35,645 bases of DNA, taken from Actinomycetes bacterium. Its GTDB lineage: Bacteria > Actinomycetota > Acidimicrobiia > Acidimicrobiales > Microtrichaceae. Below are positions 8,170 to 15,394 of the stretch, in pieces. The stretch spans positions 1 through 35,645 of the forward strand of contig JAEVZA010000323.1 of the NCBI GenBank assembly GCA_023392475.1, read 5' to 3'. The translations under genes were made by a program, and so were the position numbers. The notes under the pieces were generated by a model, which did no database searches, was not told the DNA's origin, and saw only the letters and a list, made by a program, of their open reading frames with translations. Every line of letters begins with the position of its first letter. Position 1 is the first letter of the stretch.

Positions 8170-8550
8170 ATGGCACGAACGGTGATCGACGACGAGGACG
8201 ACGACACGGCCGTCCGGCGCGGCGGGCGGTCGATCCGCCTGCTCGGCTGGCTCGTGGTCGTCGTGGTGCTGTCGGTGGGGATGTCGCTGGCCTTCGACAC
8301 CCCCGGGTTCACCACGTTCTTCGCCGTGCTCCTCGGCGTGGTGATCATCCGGGCGGGTTGGTTCTTCCTCCAGTCCTTCGCCACCCCCCCGCCGGCGCCG
8401 CCCGAGCCCGGCACGCTCCGCAAGGTGAAGCTCGTCTACCGGTGCGGGATCTGCGGGGCCGAGGTGCGGATGACGGCGGCGGCCAGCGAGGATCCCGAGG
8501 CGCCGCGGCACTGCATGGAGGACATGGACCTCGTGGCCCCGATCGACTGA
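8170..8550 (+). CDS. Small two-pass membrane protein with C-terminal zinc-ribbon-like motif
   Basis: A 126-aa hypothetical protein. The acidic N-terminus (about 6-12) is followed by two hydrophobic segments (about 23-42 and 47-70), a Pro-rich linker and a C-terminal domain with CGIC and, about 20 residues later, HC. That gives three cysteines and a histidine able to bind a metal. The ATG at 8170 is preferred over an upstream GTG because the latter would run through a 13-bp terminator stem. No clear Shine-Dalgarno is seen. The gene stands alone between the thiolase gene and a DnaA-box cluster. The family is not recognised. Confidence 0.65.
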   Translation: MARTVIDDEDDDTAVRRGGRSIRLLGWLVVVVVLSVGMSLAFDTPGFTTFFAVLLGVVIIRAGWFFLQSFATPPPAPPEPGTLRKVKLVYRCGICGAEVRMTAAASEDPEAPRHCMEDMDLVAPID

Positions 8551-8590
8551 TCGTCCACAGGCCCGTCCACAATCCACAGGCTGTGGACAC
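8551..8590. promoter_or_regulatory. Cluster of four DnaA-box-like 9-mers
   Basis: Within 40 bp directly after a stop codon lie TCGTCCACA (8551-8559), CCGTCCACA (8563-8571), CAATCCACA (8570-8578) and, inverted, TGTGGACAC (8582-8590). The last reads GTGTCCACA on the other strand. Actinobacterial DnaA boxes have the form TTGTCCACA, and each of these keeps the TCCACA core. The third and fourth form an inverted repeat. The cluster is between convergent genes, so it is not a promoter. The neighbourhood is GC-rich, with no AT-rich unwinding stretch visible. Confidence 0.5.
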
Positions 8591-8605
8591 GACTGGGACT
8601 TGTCA

Positions 8606-8644
8606 CCCCACGTACACGTTCCGACACGCGACGGACACGTGGGG
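8606..8644. terminator. Possible bidirectional terminator between convergent genes
   Basis: CCCCACGT (8606-8613) pairs with ACGTGGGG (8637-8644). An inner TCCG/CGGA stem (8620-8623, 8632-8635) helps close it. It lies between the ends of the zinc-ribbon gene and crgA. Confidence 0.4.
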
Positions 8645-8674
8645 GCGGGCCCGGAGGGCGCTCGGGAACGCCGA

Positions 8675-8992
8675 TCAGCGGTACTGCGTGGCGACCATGA
8701 TGCCGGCGAGGATGGCCGTGAGGCCACCGACGAGGTACCAGCCGTTGCCCCCGTCCGCCGAGCCCGGCAGCACCCCCATGTAGTTGAGGATGATGACGAG
8801 CAGGCCGATGCCCCAGAGGGCGAACATCAGGATCGGCACCCAGCGCGGGCTCGGCCCCTTGCCGCCGCCGGGGCGGGGGGCCGTGTAGCGACCCGGACCG
8901 GCGTCGTCCGCCTTCGGCGGGGTGACCCGCTTGCTGGTGGTCGTGGTCGGGGCTCCCTCGCCGTCGACCTTCCGCTTCGCCGGCTTCGCCAT
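8675..8992 (-). CDS. crgA: Cell division protein CrgA
   Basis: A 105-aa protein of the CrgA (UPF0233) family. These small inner-membrane proteins recruit peptidoglycan synthases to the septum and interact with FtsZ, FtsQ, FtsI and related proteins in actinobacteria. Residues 1-50 are a basic, Thr/Pro-rich cytoplasmic tail. Two membrane segments follow. The first contains the family signature WVPILMFALWGIGLLVIILNYMGVLP-like core (about 54-79), and the second is near the C-terminus, ending ATQYR. Its position beside pabA/trpG and the pknB block matches Mycobacterium (crgA is Rv0011c there). TAGTGT sits 8 nt before the ATG without a Shine-Dalgarno, suggesting a leaderless message. Confidence 0.9.
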   Translation of the reverse strand: MAKPAKRKVDGEGAPTTTTSKRVTPPKADDAGPGRYTAPRPGGGKGPSPRWVPILMFALWGIGLLVIILNYMGVLPGSADGGNGWYLVGGLTAILAGIMVATQYR

Positions 8993-9000
8993 GGCGGGGC

Positions 9001-9006
9001 ACACTA
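9001..9006 (-). promoter_or_regulatory. -10 element for leaderless crgA
   Basis: TAGTGT on the minus strand is separated from the crgA ATG by 8 nt, so transcription would begin at or next to the start codon. No Shine-Dalgarno is present. Confidence 0.5.
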
Positions 9007-9086
9007 CCGACTCCGGGCGGCGGTTCGCAGCGCACGGACACCGTCGGCACGCCGTTACGGGTGTGCCGCCAACGGTGCCCGGCCCG

Positions 9087-9092
9087 TACGCT
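9087..9092 (+). promoter_or_regulatory. -10 element for leaderless pabA/trpG
   Basis: TACGCT followed by 7 nt and GTG. There is no Shine-Dalgarno. This placement supports the GTG at 9100 as the start rather than the in-frame GTG at 9061, which would lie upstream of the promoter. Confidence 0.5.
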
Positions 9093-9099
9093 GCCCGCC

Positions 9100-9693
9100 G
9101 TGGCCGCCCGCATCCTGGTGATCGACAACTACGACTCGTTCGTCTACAACCTCGTCCAGTACCTCGGGGAGCTGGGCGCCGAGCCGGTGGTCCACCGGGA
9201 CGATGCGATCGACCTGGACGACGTGGCGGCCATCGCCCCCGACGGCATCCTGATCAGCCCCGGGCCCGGCCGTCCGGAGGACGCCGGCCTCTCGAACGAG
9301 CTGATCCGCACGTGGGGCGAGCGGGTGCCGGTGTTCGGCGTGTGCCTCGGGATGCAGTGCATCGGTGAGGTCTTCGGCGGCGAGGTCGTGCGGGCGCCGC
9401 AGGTCGTGCACGGCAAGACCTCGGCGATCCACCACGGTGGCGTCGGGGTGTTCGAGGGGCTGCCGGAGCCGCTGGAGGCCACCCGATACCACTCGCTCGT
9501 CGTCGAGCGCAGCTCGGTGCCCGACGTGCTCGAGATCACCGCCGAGACGGTCGACGGCCTGGTGATGGGCCTCCGCCACCGGGAGCTCATGGTGGAGGGC
9601 GTGCAGTTCCACCCGGAGTCCGTGCTCACCGTCGCCGGCCACGACCTCGTCGGCAACTTCCTCCGCAGCTGCGGGCACGCCGTCGCCCGCTGA
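9100..9693 (+). CDS. pabA: Glutamine amidotransferase subunit of anthranilate / aminodeoxychorismate synthase (TrpG/PabA)
   Basis: A 197-aa class I glutamine amidotransferase. It supplies ammonia to chorismate in the tryptophan and/or folate pathway. It begins with the signature ILVIDNYDSFVYNLVQYL. It has the oxyanion motif ISPGPGRPEDAG and the nucleophile Cys in FGVCLGMQCIGE. The catalytic His and Glu lie in VQFHPESVLT. The partner synthase (TrpE/PabB) is not in the window, so the choice between folate and tryptophan roles is open; many actinobacteria use one subunit for both. The same gene sits beside pknB in Mycobacterium (annotated trpG, Rv0013), in the same relative orientation. It converges on the PASTA operon with 19 nt between stops. 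Confidence 0.93.
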   Translation: MAARILVIDNYDSFVYNLVQYLGELGAEPVVHRDDAIDLDDVAAIAPDGILISPGPGRPEDAGLSNELIRTWGERVPVFGVCLGMQCIGEVFGGEVVRAPQVVHGKTSAIHHGGVGVFEGLPEPLEATRYHSLVVERSSVPDVLEITAETVDGLVMGLRHRELMVEGVQFHPESVLTVAGHDLVGNFLRSCGHAVAR

Positions 9694-9712
9694 GGTCGCG
9701 CCCGGCACCTGC

Positions 9713-11023
9713 TCAGGGGCGACGCGCGGGCACCGTGGTCGTCGGGGCCGGCGGCACGGCCGGGACCGTGGTGGTGGTCGTCGGCGGCGGCGCGGCGACG
9801 CCGACCTCGAGCTGCAACGGGGTGTTCGGTTCGACCTTCGTGCCGGCCGGGATGCTCTGGGTGAGCACGCGGCCGGCGCGGGCGTCGCCGTACGGCACCG
9901 TCCGGTTCCGGTACGTGACCTGGAACGGCAGCGGTTGGAGGACCGTGCGGGCCGAGGCCTGCAGCAGGCCGGTGACCGGCGGGACCGTGAGGGACGCCGG
10001 GGGCGCGCTCACCACGACGTCGATCGGGAAGTCCCGCGGCACCGACGCACCCGGTGCGGGGTTCGTGGAGAGCACGACGCCCGGCGGGGTGCCGGCCACG
10101 ACGCGGGAGGTCACGTCGCCGAGGCCGACGCCGCTGCGCCCGAGCGCCGCCATCCCCTGGGCCTCGGGCATGCCCACGATCGCGGGGACGACGTGCGGGG
10201 CCGGGCCGTTCGACACGAGCACGACGACCGGCGCCCCGAGCACCGCGCGGTTGCCGGCGGCCGGGTTGGAGCCGACCACCTCGCCCGGCCGCACCACCTC
10301 GTCGTACACGGGCTGCTGGGACGCGGTGAAGCCGAGCGCCTGCAGCAGCCCGACGGCCTCGCCGCCCTGGAGGCCCTTCACGTCGGGCACCGTCAGCCCG
10401 GCGGGGCCGTCGCTCACGACGAGCGTCACCTCGGTCCCGATCTCGAGCTTGGCGCCCGCCACCGGTCGCTGGTCGAACACGACGCCGGGCGGGACGACCT
10501 CGTTGGGCTGGTAGTCGACGGACACGAGCAGCTTCAGGGGCCCGAGCTCCCGCTGCGCCTCCTCGAGCGTGCGACCGGTGACCCTCGGGACCGGCACGCG
10601 TGGCACCGCCGCGTCGTGCTCGCCCTCGCGGAACGCCGCGCCGATCGCGAAGGCCGCCAGCAGGAACAGCAGCGCGACGCCGACGGCCCCGGCGACGGCG
10701 GCCCACCGGTGCCGGTCGAGGTCGAGCTCCTCCGGACCTCCGATCGGCGTGACCGGCGTGCCGCCCCGGATGGGGACCATGTCCTCGTCGTCGAGGTCGT
10801 CGCGGAGGTCCTCGTCGTCCGGTGCCTCGTCGTCGGGAGCGTCGTCGTCGGGGGCGTCGTCGCCGGGAGCGTCGTCGCCGGGAGCGTCGTCGCCGACCCA
10901 CGCCTCGGGGGCGGCGTCATCGGGCGCGACCGGCTCACCACCCGCGGCTGCTGGATCGCCGGCCGCTGGGTCGGGACCGTCGAGCTCGTCGACGTCGTCG
11001 TCGGGTGGGCCGACCACGGTCAT
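9713..11023 (-). CDS. Kinase-less PASTA protein 2 with acidic cytoplasmic tail
   Basis: A 436-aa single-pass membrane protein. Residues 1-105 are a strongly acidic cytoplasmic tail with a DDAP-type repeat (about 45-72). A membrane segment lies at 107-131. Four PASTA domains follow (about 141-206, 207-273, 274-340 and 341-410), each with the VPxVxG start and a PxxG turn before the last strand. A Pro/Thr-rich end closes the protein. PASTA domains bind uncrosslinked peptidoglycan or muropeptides. There is no kinase or penicillin-binding domain. The gene overlaps the previous PASTA gene as ATGA and is the last of the eight-gene operon. It may be a cell-wall sensor or scaffold that works with PknB, and the acidic tail could be a phosphorylation or docking segment. 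That role is inferred. Confidence 0.85.
   Translation of the reverse strand: MTVVGPPDDDVDELDGPDPAAGDPAAAGGEPVAPDDAAPEAWVGDDAPGDDAPGDDAPDDDAPDDEAPDDEDLRDDLDDEDMVPIRGGTPVTPIGGPEELDLDRHRWAAVAGAVGVALLFLLAAFAIGAAFREGEHDAAVPRVPVPRVTGRTLEEAQRELGPLKLLVSVDYQPNEVVPPGVVFDQRPVAGAKLEIGTEVTLVVSDGPAGLTVPDVKGLQGGEAVGLLQALGFTASQQPVYDEVVRPGEVVGSNPAAGNRAVLGAPVVVLVSNGPAPHVVPAIVGMPEAQGMAALGRSGVGLGDVTSRVVAGTPPGVVLSTNPAPGASVPRDFPIDVVVSAPPASLTVPPVTGLLQASARTVLQPLPFQVTYRNRTVPYGDARAGRVLTQSIPAGTKVEPNTPLQLEVGVAAPPPTTTTTVPAVPPAPTTTVPARRP
10821..10895 (-). repeat. Five 15-bp tandem repeats coding the DDAP tract
   Basis: Five consecutive 15-bp units begin at 10821, 10836, 10851, 10866 and 10881; the last two are identical (GGAGCGTCGTCGCCG on the plus strand). 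The unit length keeps frame and encodes an acidic five-residue repeat in the cytoplasmic tail of PASTA protein 2. Copy number may vary between strains. Confidence 0.8.
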
Positions 11024-11931
11024 CCCCCACCCACCACCGCGGTCACGACCGTCCCCGGACGGGCGACGGCGCCGGCCGGCGGGTTCTGGCTCGTCACCGC
11101 CGTGCCGCTCACCACGATCACGTTCGGGACGAAGCCGAGGCCGCCCAGCGCGGCGGTCGCGGCGTCGGACGTGCCGCCCACGACGTTGGGCACGGCCACC
11201 GGCGCGGGCCCGGCGGAGACCGCGACCTGGACCGGCGTGTCACGGGCGACGACCGTGCCGCCGGCCGGATCGGTGCGGATCACCGAGCCCACGACCGCGG
11301 CGGGGTCGTCGGTGTCGGTCACGGTGCCGATCGCCATCCCGGCCTTCCCCAGCTGGTACGACGCACCCGCGAGGGCCAGGCCCGCCACGTTCGGCACCGG
11401 GCGCTGCGCCGGGCCGTCGGAGACCACGAGCGTCGCGGTGTCCTCGCCGGTCACGAGCACGTTCGGCCCGGGGTCCTGGCTGATGACCAGGCCCTTCGCC
11501 ACCGTCTCGCTCGGCGCGTGCGTGACCTTGAGGTGCACGCCTGCGTCCCGGAGCGGGGCCGACACCTCGGCGAGCGGCTTGCCGACGGCGTCGGGCATGG
11601 CGACGCGGTTCACGCCGCGGCTCACGACCATCGTGACCTTCGTCCCGGCGCGCACGCGCGAGCCGGCCGGCGGCTTCTGGCTGATCACCGTGCCCCGCGC
11701 GCCGGTCAGGCTGAAGCTCGTGGTGACCAGCGGGACGAGGTCCTGGGCGCGGAGCTCCGCCTCGGCCCCCGGCTGCGGACGCCCCTCGAGGTCGGGGACG
11801 CTCACGACCGCGCCGCGCCCGAGCACCAGGTCGATCGGGTTCAGCGTGGACGAGAACCCGAGCACGCCGACGAGCAGCCCCGCCGCGACGAGGCCGACCG
11901 CGATCGGGACTGCGCCGCGCGCCCTCGACAT
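11020..11931 (-). CDS. Kinase-less PASTA protein 1
   Basis: A 303-aa protein with a very short cytoplasmic end and one membrane segment (about 7-26). Four PASTA domains (about 41-105, 106-172, 173-240 and 241-303) fill the rest. Each shows a VPD/VPN-type opening and an ISQxPPAG or related turn. There is no other domain, so it presents PASTA repeats outside the membrane with almost nothing inside. The ATG is 1 nt after the pknB stop codon, and its own stop overlaps the next PASTA gene, so production is tightly tied to pknB. A decoy, scaffold or co-receptor for muropeptides is plausible but inferred. In Mycobacterium the gene next to pknB is the kinase pknA, on the other side; nothing equivalent to this protein is present there. 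Confidence 0.87.
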   Translation of the reverse strand: MSRARGAVPIAVGLVAAGLLVGVLGFSSTLNPIDLVLGRGAVVSVPDLEGRPQPGAEAELRAQDLVPLVTTSFSLTGARGTVISQKPPAGSRVRAGTKVTMVVSRGVNRVAMPDAVGKPLAEVSAPLRDAGVHLKVTHAPSETVAKGLVISQDPGPNVLVTGEDTATLVVSDGPAQRPVPNVAGLALAGASYQLGKAGMAIGTVTDTDDPAAVVGSVIRTDPAGGTVVARDTPVQVAVSAGPAPVAVPNVVGGTSDAATAALGGLGFVPNVIVVSGTAVTSQNPPAGAVARPGTVVTAVVGGG

Positions 11932-11932
11932 G

Positions 11933-13849
11933 TCAGGGACTGGACGTGGAGGTCGTCGACGAGCTCGTGGTGGAGGTGGTCGCCGCCACGCCGACCGTGA
12001 TCGTCACGGTCGAGCCCGCGTCGGCGTTGGCCCCGGAGGCGGGGTTCTGGCTCGTGACCCGCCCGATGTTCGGGTCACCGGGCGAGAGCGTCCTCGTCTG
12101 CACCGTGACCTGGAAGCCCTTCGCCCGCAGCGCCGAGGTCGCGTTGTCCTCGGTCTGGCCCACCACGCCGGGCACCTTCACCTGCTCCGGACCCGACGAC
12201 ACGATGACCGTCACCACCGAGTTCTTCTTCGCCGACGTGCCCGCCGGCGGGTCGGTGGAGATCACGCGGCCGGAGGGGACCGTGCTGCTCGCCTGCTCCT
12301 TCGGCCCGCCGATCCGGAACCCGGCCGCCTGGAGCGCCGCGATGGCGGCCGACTGGGTCTGGCCGGACACGTCGGGCACCAGCTCCTGGCCGACGCCCTT
12401 CGAGACCTGCAGGTCCACCTGATCGCCCTTGTCGACCTTCTGGTCCTTCGGCGGGTTCTGCGAGATCACCGTGCCGGGATCCGCCGTCGCGCTCTCGACC
12501 TGGGTCACGACCGGCCGGAGCCCGGCCGCCGTCAGGATCATCTCGGCCTGGGCCTGCGGCATGCCGGTGACGTCGGGGACGGCCACCTGCTCGACGCCGC
12601 TCGACACCACCAGCTTCACCGTCGAGCCGGAGTCCGCCTCGGCCTGCGCGGCGGGGTCCTGCGAGATCACGCGCCCCGCCTCGACGGTGGCGTTCGGCTC
12701 CTGGGTGACGTCCACCTTGAAGCCCTGCTCGGTGATGACCCTGGTGGCCTCGCCCTGCGTGAGCCCGATCACCGCCGGCACGGTGGCGCTGTCGCTGCTC
12801 AGGCTGCGGGCGAACCAGAACAGCAGCCCGGCGAGCACGAGGAGCAGCAGCACGATGACGGTGAGGAACACGCCCGTCCGGGACTTGTGCTCCTCCTCCT
12901 CGGGGTCCTCGTCGGGCGGGAGCGTCGTGGGGTCCTGCACAGCGGACTGCACGGTGGTCGCGGCGCCCGCCCCGACGAGGGCGGCGGCGCCCACGGCACG
13001 CTCGGCGGACGTGGCCGAGCCGTCCAGGAACCGGTTGAGGTCCGCGCGGAGGTCCTCCGCCGAGGCGTAGCGGTCGTCGGGCCGCTTCTGCAGCAGCTTC
13101 ATGATGATCGCCTCGAGGCCGAGCGGCAGGTCGGGGATCACCGTCGACGGCGACGGCGGGGCGTCCTGGACGTGCTTGTACGCGATCGCGAGCGGGGTCT
13201 CACCCGTGAACGGCGGCCGCCCGGTCACCATCTCGTAGAGCACGACGCCCAGCGAGTAGAGGTCGGACCGGGGATCGACCGGGAGGCCCTGCGCCTGCTC
13301 GGGCGAGAAGTACGTGGCCGTCCCCATCACGGAGCCGGCCTGGGTGAGGTCGTCCTCGGGCGACGAGAGCGCCCGGGCGATCCCGAAGTCGGTCACCTTC
13401 GACTGGCCGGTCGACGTCAGCAGCACGTTGCCCGGCTTGATGTCCCGGTGCACGACGCCGCGGGAGTGGGCGAAGCCGAGCGCCGCGGCCACCTCGTTCG
13501 CGATCTCGACGGCCCGGCGCGGGTGCAGCGGCCCGTCGCGCCGGATCACCTGCGACAGCGACGGGCCGTCGACGTACTCCATGACGATGAAGTACGTGCC
13601 GTCCTGCGTGCCCCAGTCGTAGACGCCGACGATGTTCGGGTGGGCGAGGTTCGCGGCGGCCTGCGCCTCGCGCCGGAAGCGCTCGACGAACGACGGGTCC
13701 GTCGCGAACTCCGGCACCAGCTCCTTGACGGCGACCGGTCGGTCGAGGCTGCGGTCCCGGGCCAGGTACACCTGCGCCATGCCGCCCCTGGCGAGCCGCT
13801 GGTGGATCTCGTAGCGGTCGCCGAGGACGCGCTGTTGCTGTTCAGCCAT
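11933..13849 (-). CDS. pknB: PASTA-domain serine/threonine kinase PknB
   Basis: A 638-aa transmembrane Hanks-type kinase controlling peptidoglycan synthesis and division. The kinase domain spans about 13-275. Its glycine-rich loop is LARGGMAQVY and the ATP-binding lysine is Lys42. The HRDIKPGN catalytic loop holds Asp136 and Asn141, and DFG lies at 154-156. The activation loop has SVMGTATYFSPEQ, with threonines suited to autophosphorylation. A juxtamembrane acidic linker leads to a membrane segment at about 325-347. Four PASTA domains (about 355-625) and a Ser/Thr-rich tail follow. All key residues are intact. Its phosphatase PstP, adaptors FhaA/FhaB and substrates RodA/PbpA are encoded upstream in the same operon. 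The start has no strong Shine-Dalgarno; pbpA ends 39 nt before it. Confidence 0.95.
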   Translation of the reverse strand: MAEQQQRVLGDRYEIHQRLARGGMAQVYLARDRSLDRPVAVKELVPEFATDPSFVERFRREAQAAANLAHPNIVGVYDWGTQDGTYFIVMEYVDGPSLSQVIRRDGPLHPRRAVEIANEVAAALGFAHSRGVVHRDIKPGNVLLTSTGQSKVTDFGIARALSSPEDDLTQAGSVMGTATYFSPEQAQGLPVDPRSDLYSLGVVLYEMVTGRPPFTGETPLAIAYKHVQDAPPSPSTVIPDLPLGLEAIIMKLLQKRPDDRYASAEDLRADLNRFLDGSATSAERAVGAAALVGAGAATTVQSAVQDPTTLPPDEDPEEEEHKSRTGVFLTVIVLLLLVLAGLLFWFARSLSSDSATVPAVIGLTQGEATRVITEQGFKVDVTQEPNATVEAGRVISQDPAAQAEADSGSTVKLVVSSGVEQVAVPDVTGMPQAQAEMILTAAGLRPVVTQVESATADPGTVISQNPPKDQKVDKGDQVDLQVSKGVGQELVPDVSGQTQSAAIAALQAAGFRIGGPKEQASSTVPSGRVISTDPPAGTSAKKNSVVTVIVSSGPEQVKVPGVVGQTEDNATSALRAKGFQVTVQTRTLSPGDPNIGRVTSQNPASGANADAGSTVTITVGVAATTSTTSSSTTSTSSP

Positions 13850-13888
13850 GGCACGGCCAGCGTAGAGGGCAGCCCCCCGGCCATCGTG

Positions 13889-15394
13889 TCATCCGACGGC
13901 GGCGAGCGCGGCCTGCAGCACCGCCTTCGCGACGGGTCCCGCGGTCGATCCGCCGGTCGCCTCGCTCACACCCGGCAGGTCCTCGACGAGGACCGCGACC
14001 GCGACGTGGGCCGACTCCCCCGGCGGCCCGGCGAACGCGATCATCCAGCCGTGCGAGCGCGGCGGCGTGGTGCCGAGCTGCGCGGTGCCGGTCTTCGCGC
14101 CGACCTCGACGCCCGGGATCGCCATCGTGCGCGCGGTGCCGTCCTGCACGACGCCGACCATCGCCTGGCGCACCGTCGAGGCCACGTCGGACTTCATCGA
14201 GTCGCGCCAGGGCGAGATGCGGTACTTCTCCACGACGTCGCCGTCGCGGGCCCGGACCTCGGACATCACGTGCGGCGTCATGATCCGGCCGCCGTTGCCG
14301 ACCCCGGCGGCCACGAGCGCCATCTGGAGCGGCGTCGAGCGCACGTCGTTCTGCCCGATCGCCGTCTGGGCGAGCTTCGGCGTGTCCTCGTAGACGGGCG
14401 CCTGGCCGTCGGGCCGGCGGACGACCGACCCGAAGTCGGTCGGGTACACCGACATCGCCGGACGGGGCAGGTCGATCGGCGGGACGTCGTTGAACCCGGC
14501 GGCCTGCGCGGCGTCGATCATCGGATCGGGGCCCAGGTTCTCGGCCGCCATCTGGGCGAACGAGGTGTTGCAGGACTTGGCGAGGACGGTGAACAGGGTG
14601 CCGCCGCACGGGTCGCCGTCGAAGTTGGAGATCGGCCTCGTGGTCAGCGGCGGCGTGTAGGAGGTCACGACCGGGTACGTCGGGGCCTGCGGCGTGACGG
14701 CGCCCGAGGTCAGGCCGGCGGTCGTGGTCACGACCTTGAACGTGGAGCCCGGGAAGTAGCGCTCGCGGTACGACTTCGGCAGCAGCGGCTTCGCCGGTGA
14801 CGCCTCGTAGAGCTGCCGCGCCGCCTTCGCCTGCTTCGCGTCGTTGTTCGACAGCAGGTTCGGGTCGTAGGTCGGCGACGACCAGAGCGCCAGGATCGCT
14901 CCCGTGCGCGGGTCGAGGGCCACGACCGACCCCTTCCGGTCGCCGAGCGCCTGCCGCGCCACCTCCTGCACGTCCTTGCGGACGGTCAGCACGACGTCGC
15001 CCTCGCTCGACGTGTCCGAGAAGAAGCCCGACAGCTTGTTGAGCTTGAGCGAGGCCGTGCGCCCGGCGAGCTGCTCGTTGTACGTGCGCTCCACGCCGTC
15101 CGAGCCGAGGTTGAACGAGTAGAAGCCCGTGACCGCGGAGAAGAGCTCGCCGTCGGGGTACACCCGCTGGTACCGCAGCGCCGCGCGGCGCTCCTCGGAG
15201 GTCGCCGCGATGTTGCCGTCGGCGGTGATGATGTCGCCGCGCGGCTGGTTGAAGTCCCGCTGCAGCGTGCGCGTGTTCTCGGGCCGAGAGTTGTAGTCCG
15301 CCGCCTCGAGCACCTGCACCTGGTTGAGCTTCAGGAACAGCGCCGCGTAGCAGACGAGGATCACGATCCCCAGGATCTTGATCTGCTTGCTCAT
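13889..15394 (-). CDS. pbpA: Class B penicillin-binding protein (PbpA)
   Basis: A 501-aa monofunctional transpeptidase that cross-links peptidoglycan as the partner of the SEDS glycosyltransferase encoded just upstream. It has a short cytoplasmic tip and a membrane anchor (about 7-24), then the PBP dimer-type N-terminal module containing RGDIITADG. The transpeptidase domain has the active-site Ser217-Thr-Phe-Lys220 in PGSTFK, Ser274-Cys-Asn276 in KSCNTSF, and Lys433-Thr-Gly in AKTGTAQ. The catalytic set is complete. The ATG overlaps the rodA stop codon as ATGA, indicating coupled translation, and the order rodA-pbpA-pknB is the same as in Mycobacterium. Length matches the mycobacterial PbpA of about 490 residues. 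Confidence 0.94.
   Translation of the reverse strand: MSKQIKILGIVILVCYAALFLKLNQVQVLEAADYNSRPENTRTLQRDFNQPRGDIITADGNIAATSEERRAALRYQRVYPDGELFSAVTGFYSFNLGSDGVERTYNEQLAGRTASLKLNKLSGFFSDTSSEGDVVLTVRKDVQEVARQALGDRKGSVVALDPRTGAILALWSSPTYDPNLLSNNDAKQAKAARQLYEASPAKPLLPKSYRERYFPGSTFKVVTTTAGLTSGAVTPQAPTYPVVTSYTPPLTTRPISNFDGDPCGGTLFTVLAKSCNTSFAQMAAENLGPDPMIDAAQAAGFNDVPPIDLPRPAMSVYPTDFGSVVRRPDGQAPVYEDTPKLAQTAIGQNDVRSTPLQMALVAAGVGNGGRIMTPHVMSEVRARDGDVVEKYRISPWRDSMKSDVASTVRQAMVGVVQDGTARTMAIPGVEVGAKTGTAQLGTTPPRSHGWMIAFAGPPGESAHVAVAVLVEDLPGVSEATGGSTAGPVAKAVLQAALAAVG

Noticed and set aside
8551..8674. A complete oriC
   Set aside because: Only four imperfect boxes, no AT-rich unwinding region and no dnaA/dnaN neighbours within the window. 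Kept as a DnaA-box cluster only.
11933..13888. pknA or a second kinase
   Set aside because: Only one kinase domain is present; the gap between pbpA and pknB is 39 nt and the genes after pknB contain only PASTA domains.
9935..14800. A very long open frame on the plus strand opposite the PASTA/pknB genes
   Set aside because: It is antisense to well-supported pknB, pbpA and PASTA coding sequence. It is rich in Arg/His/Asp as expected of a GC-rich shadow frame and has no recognisable domain.
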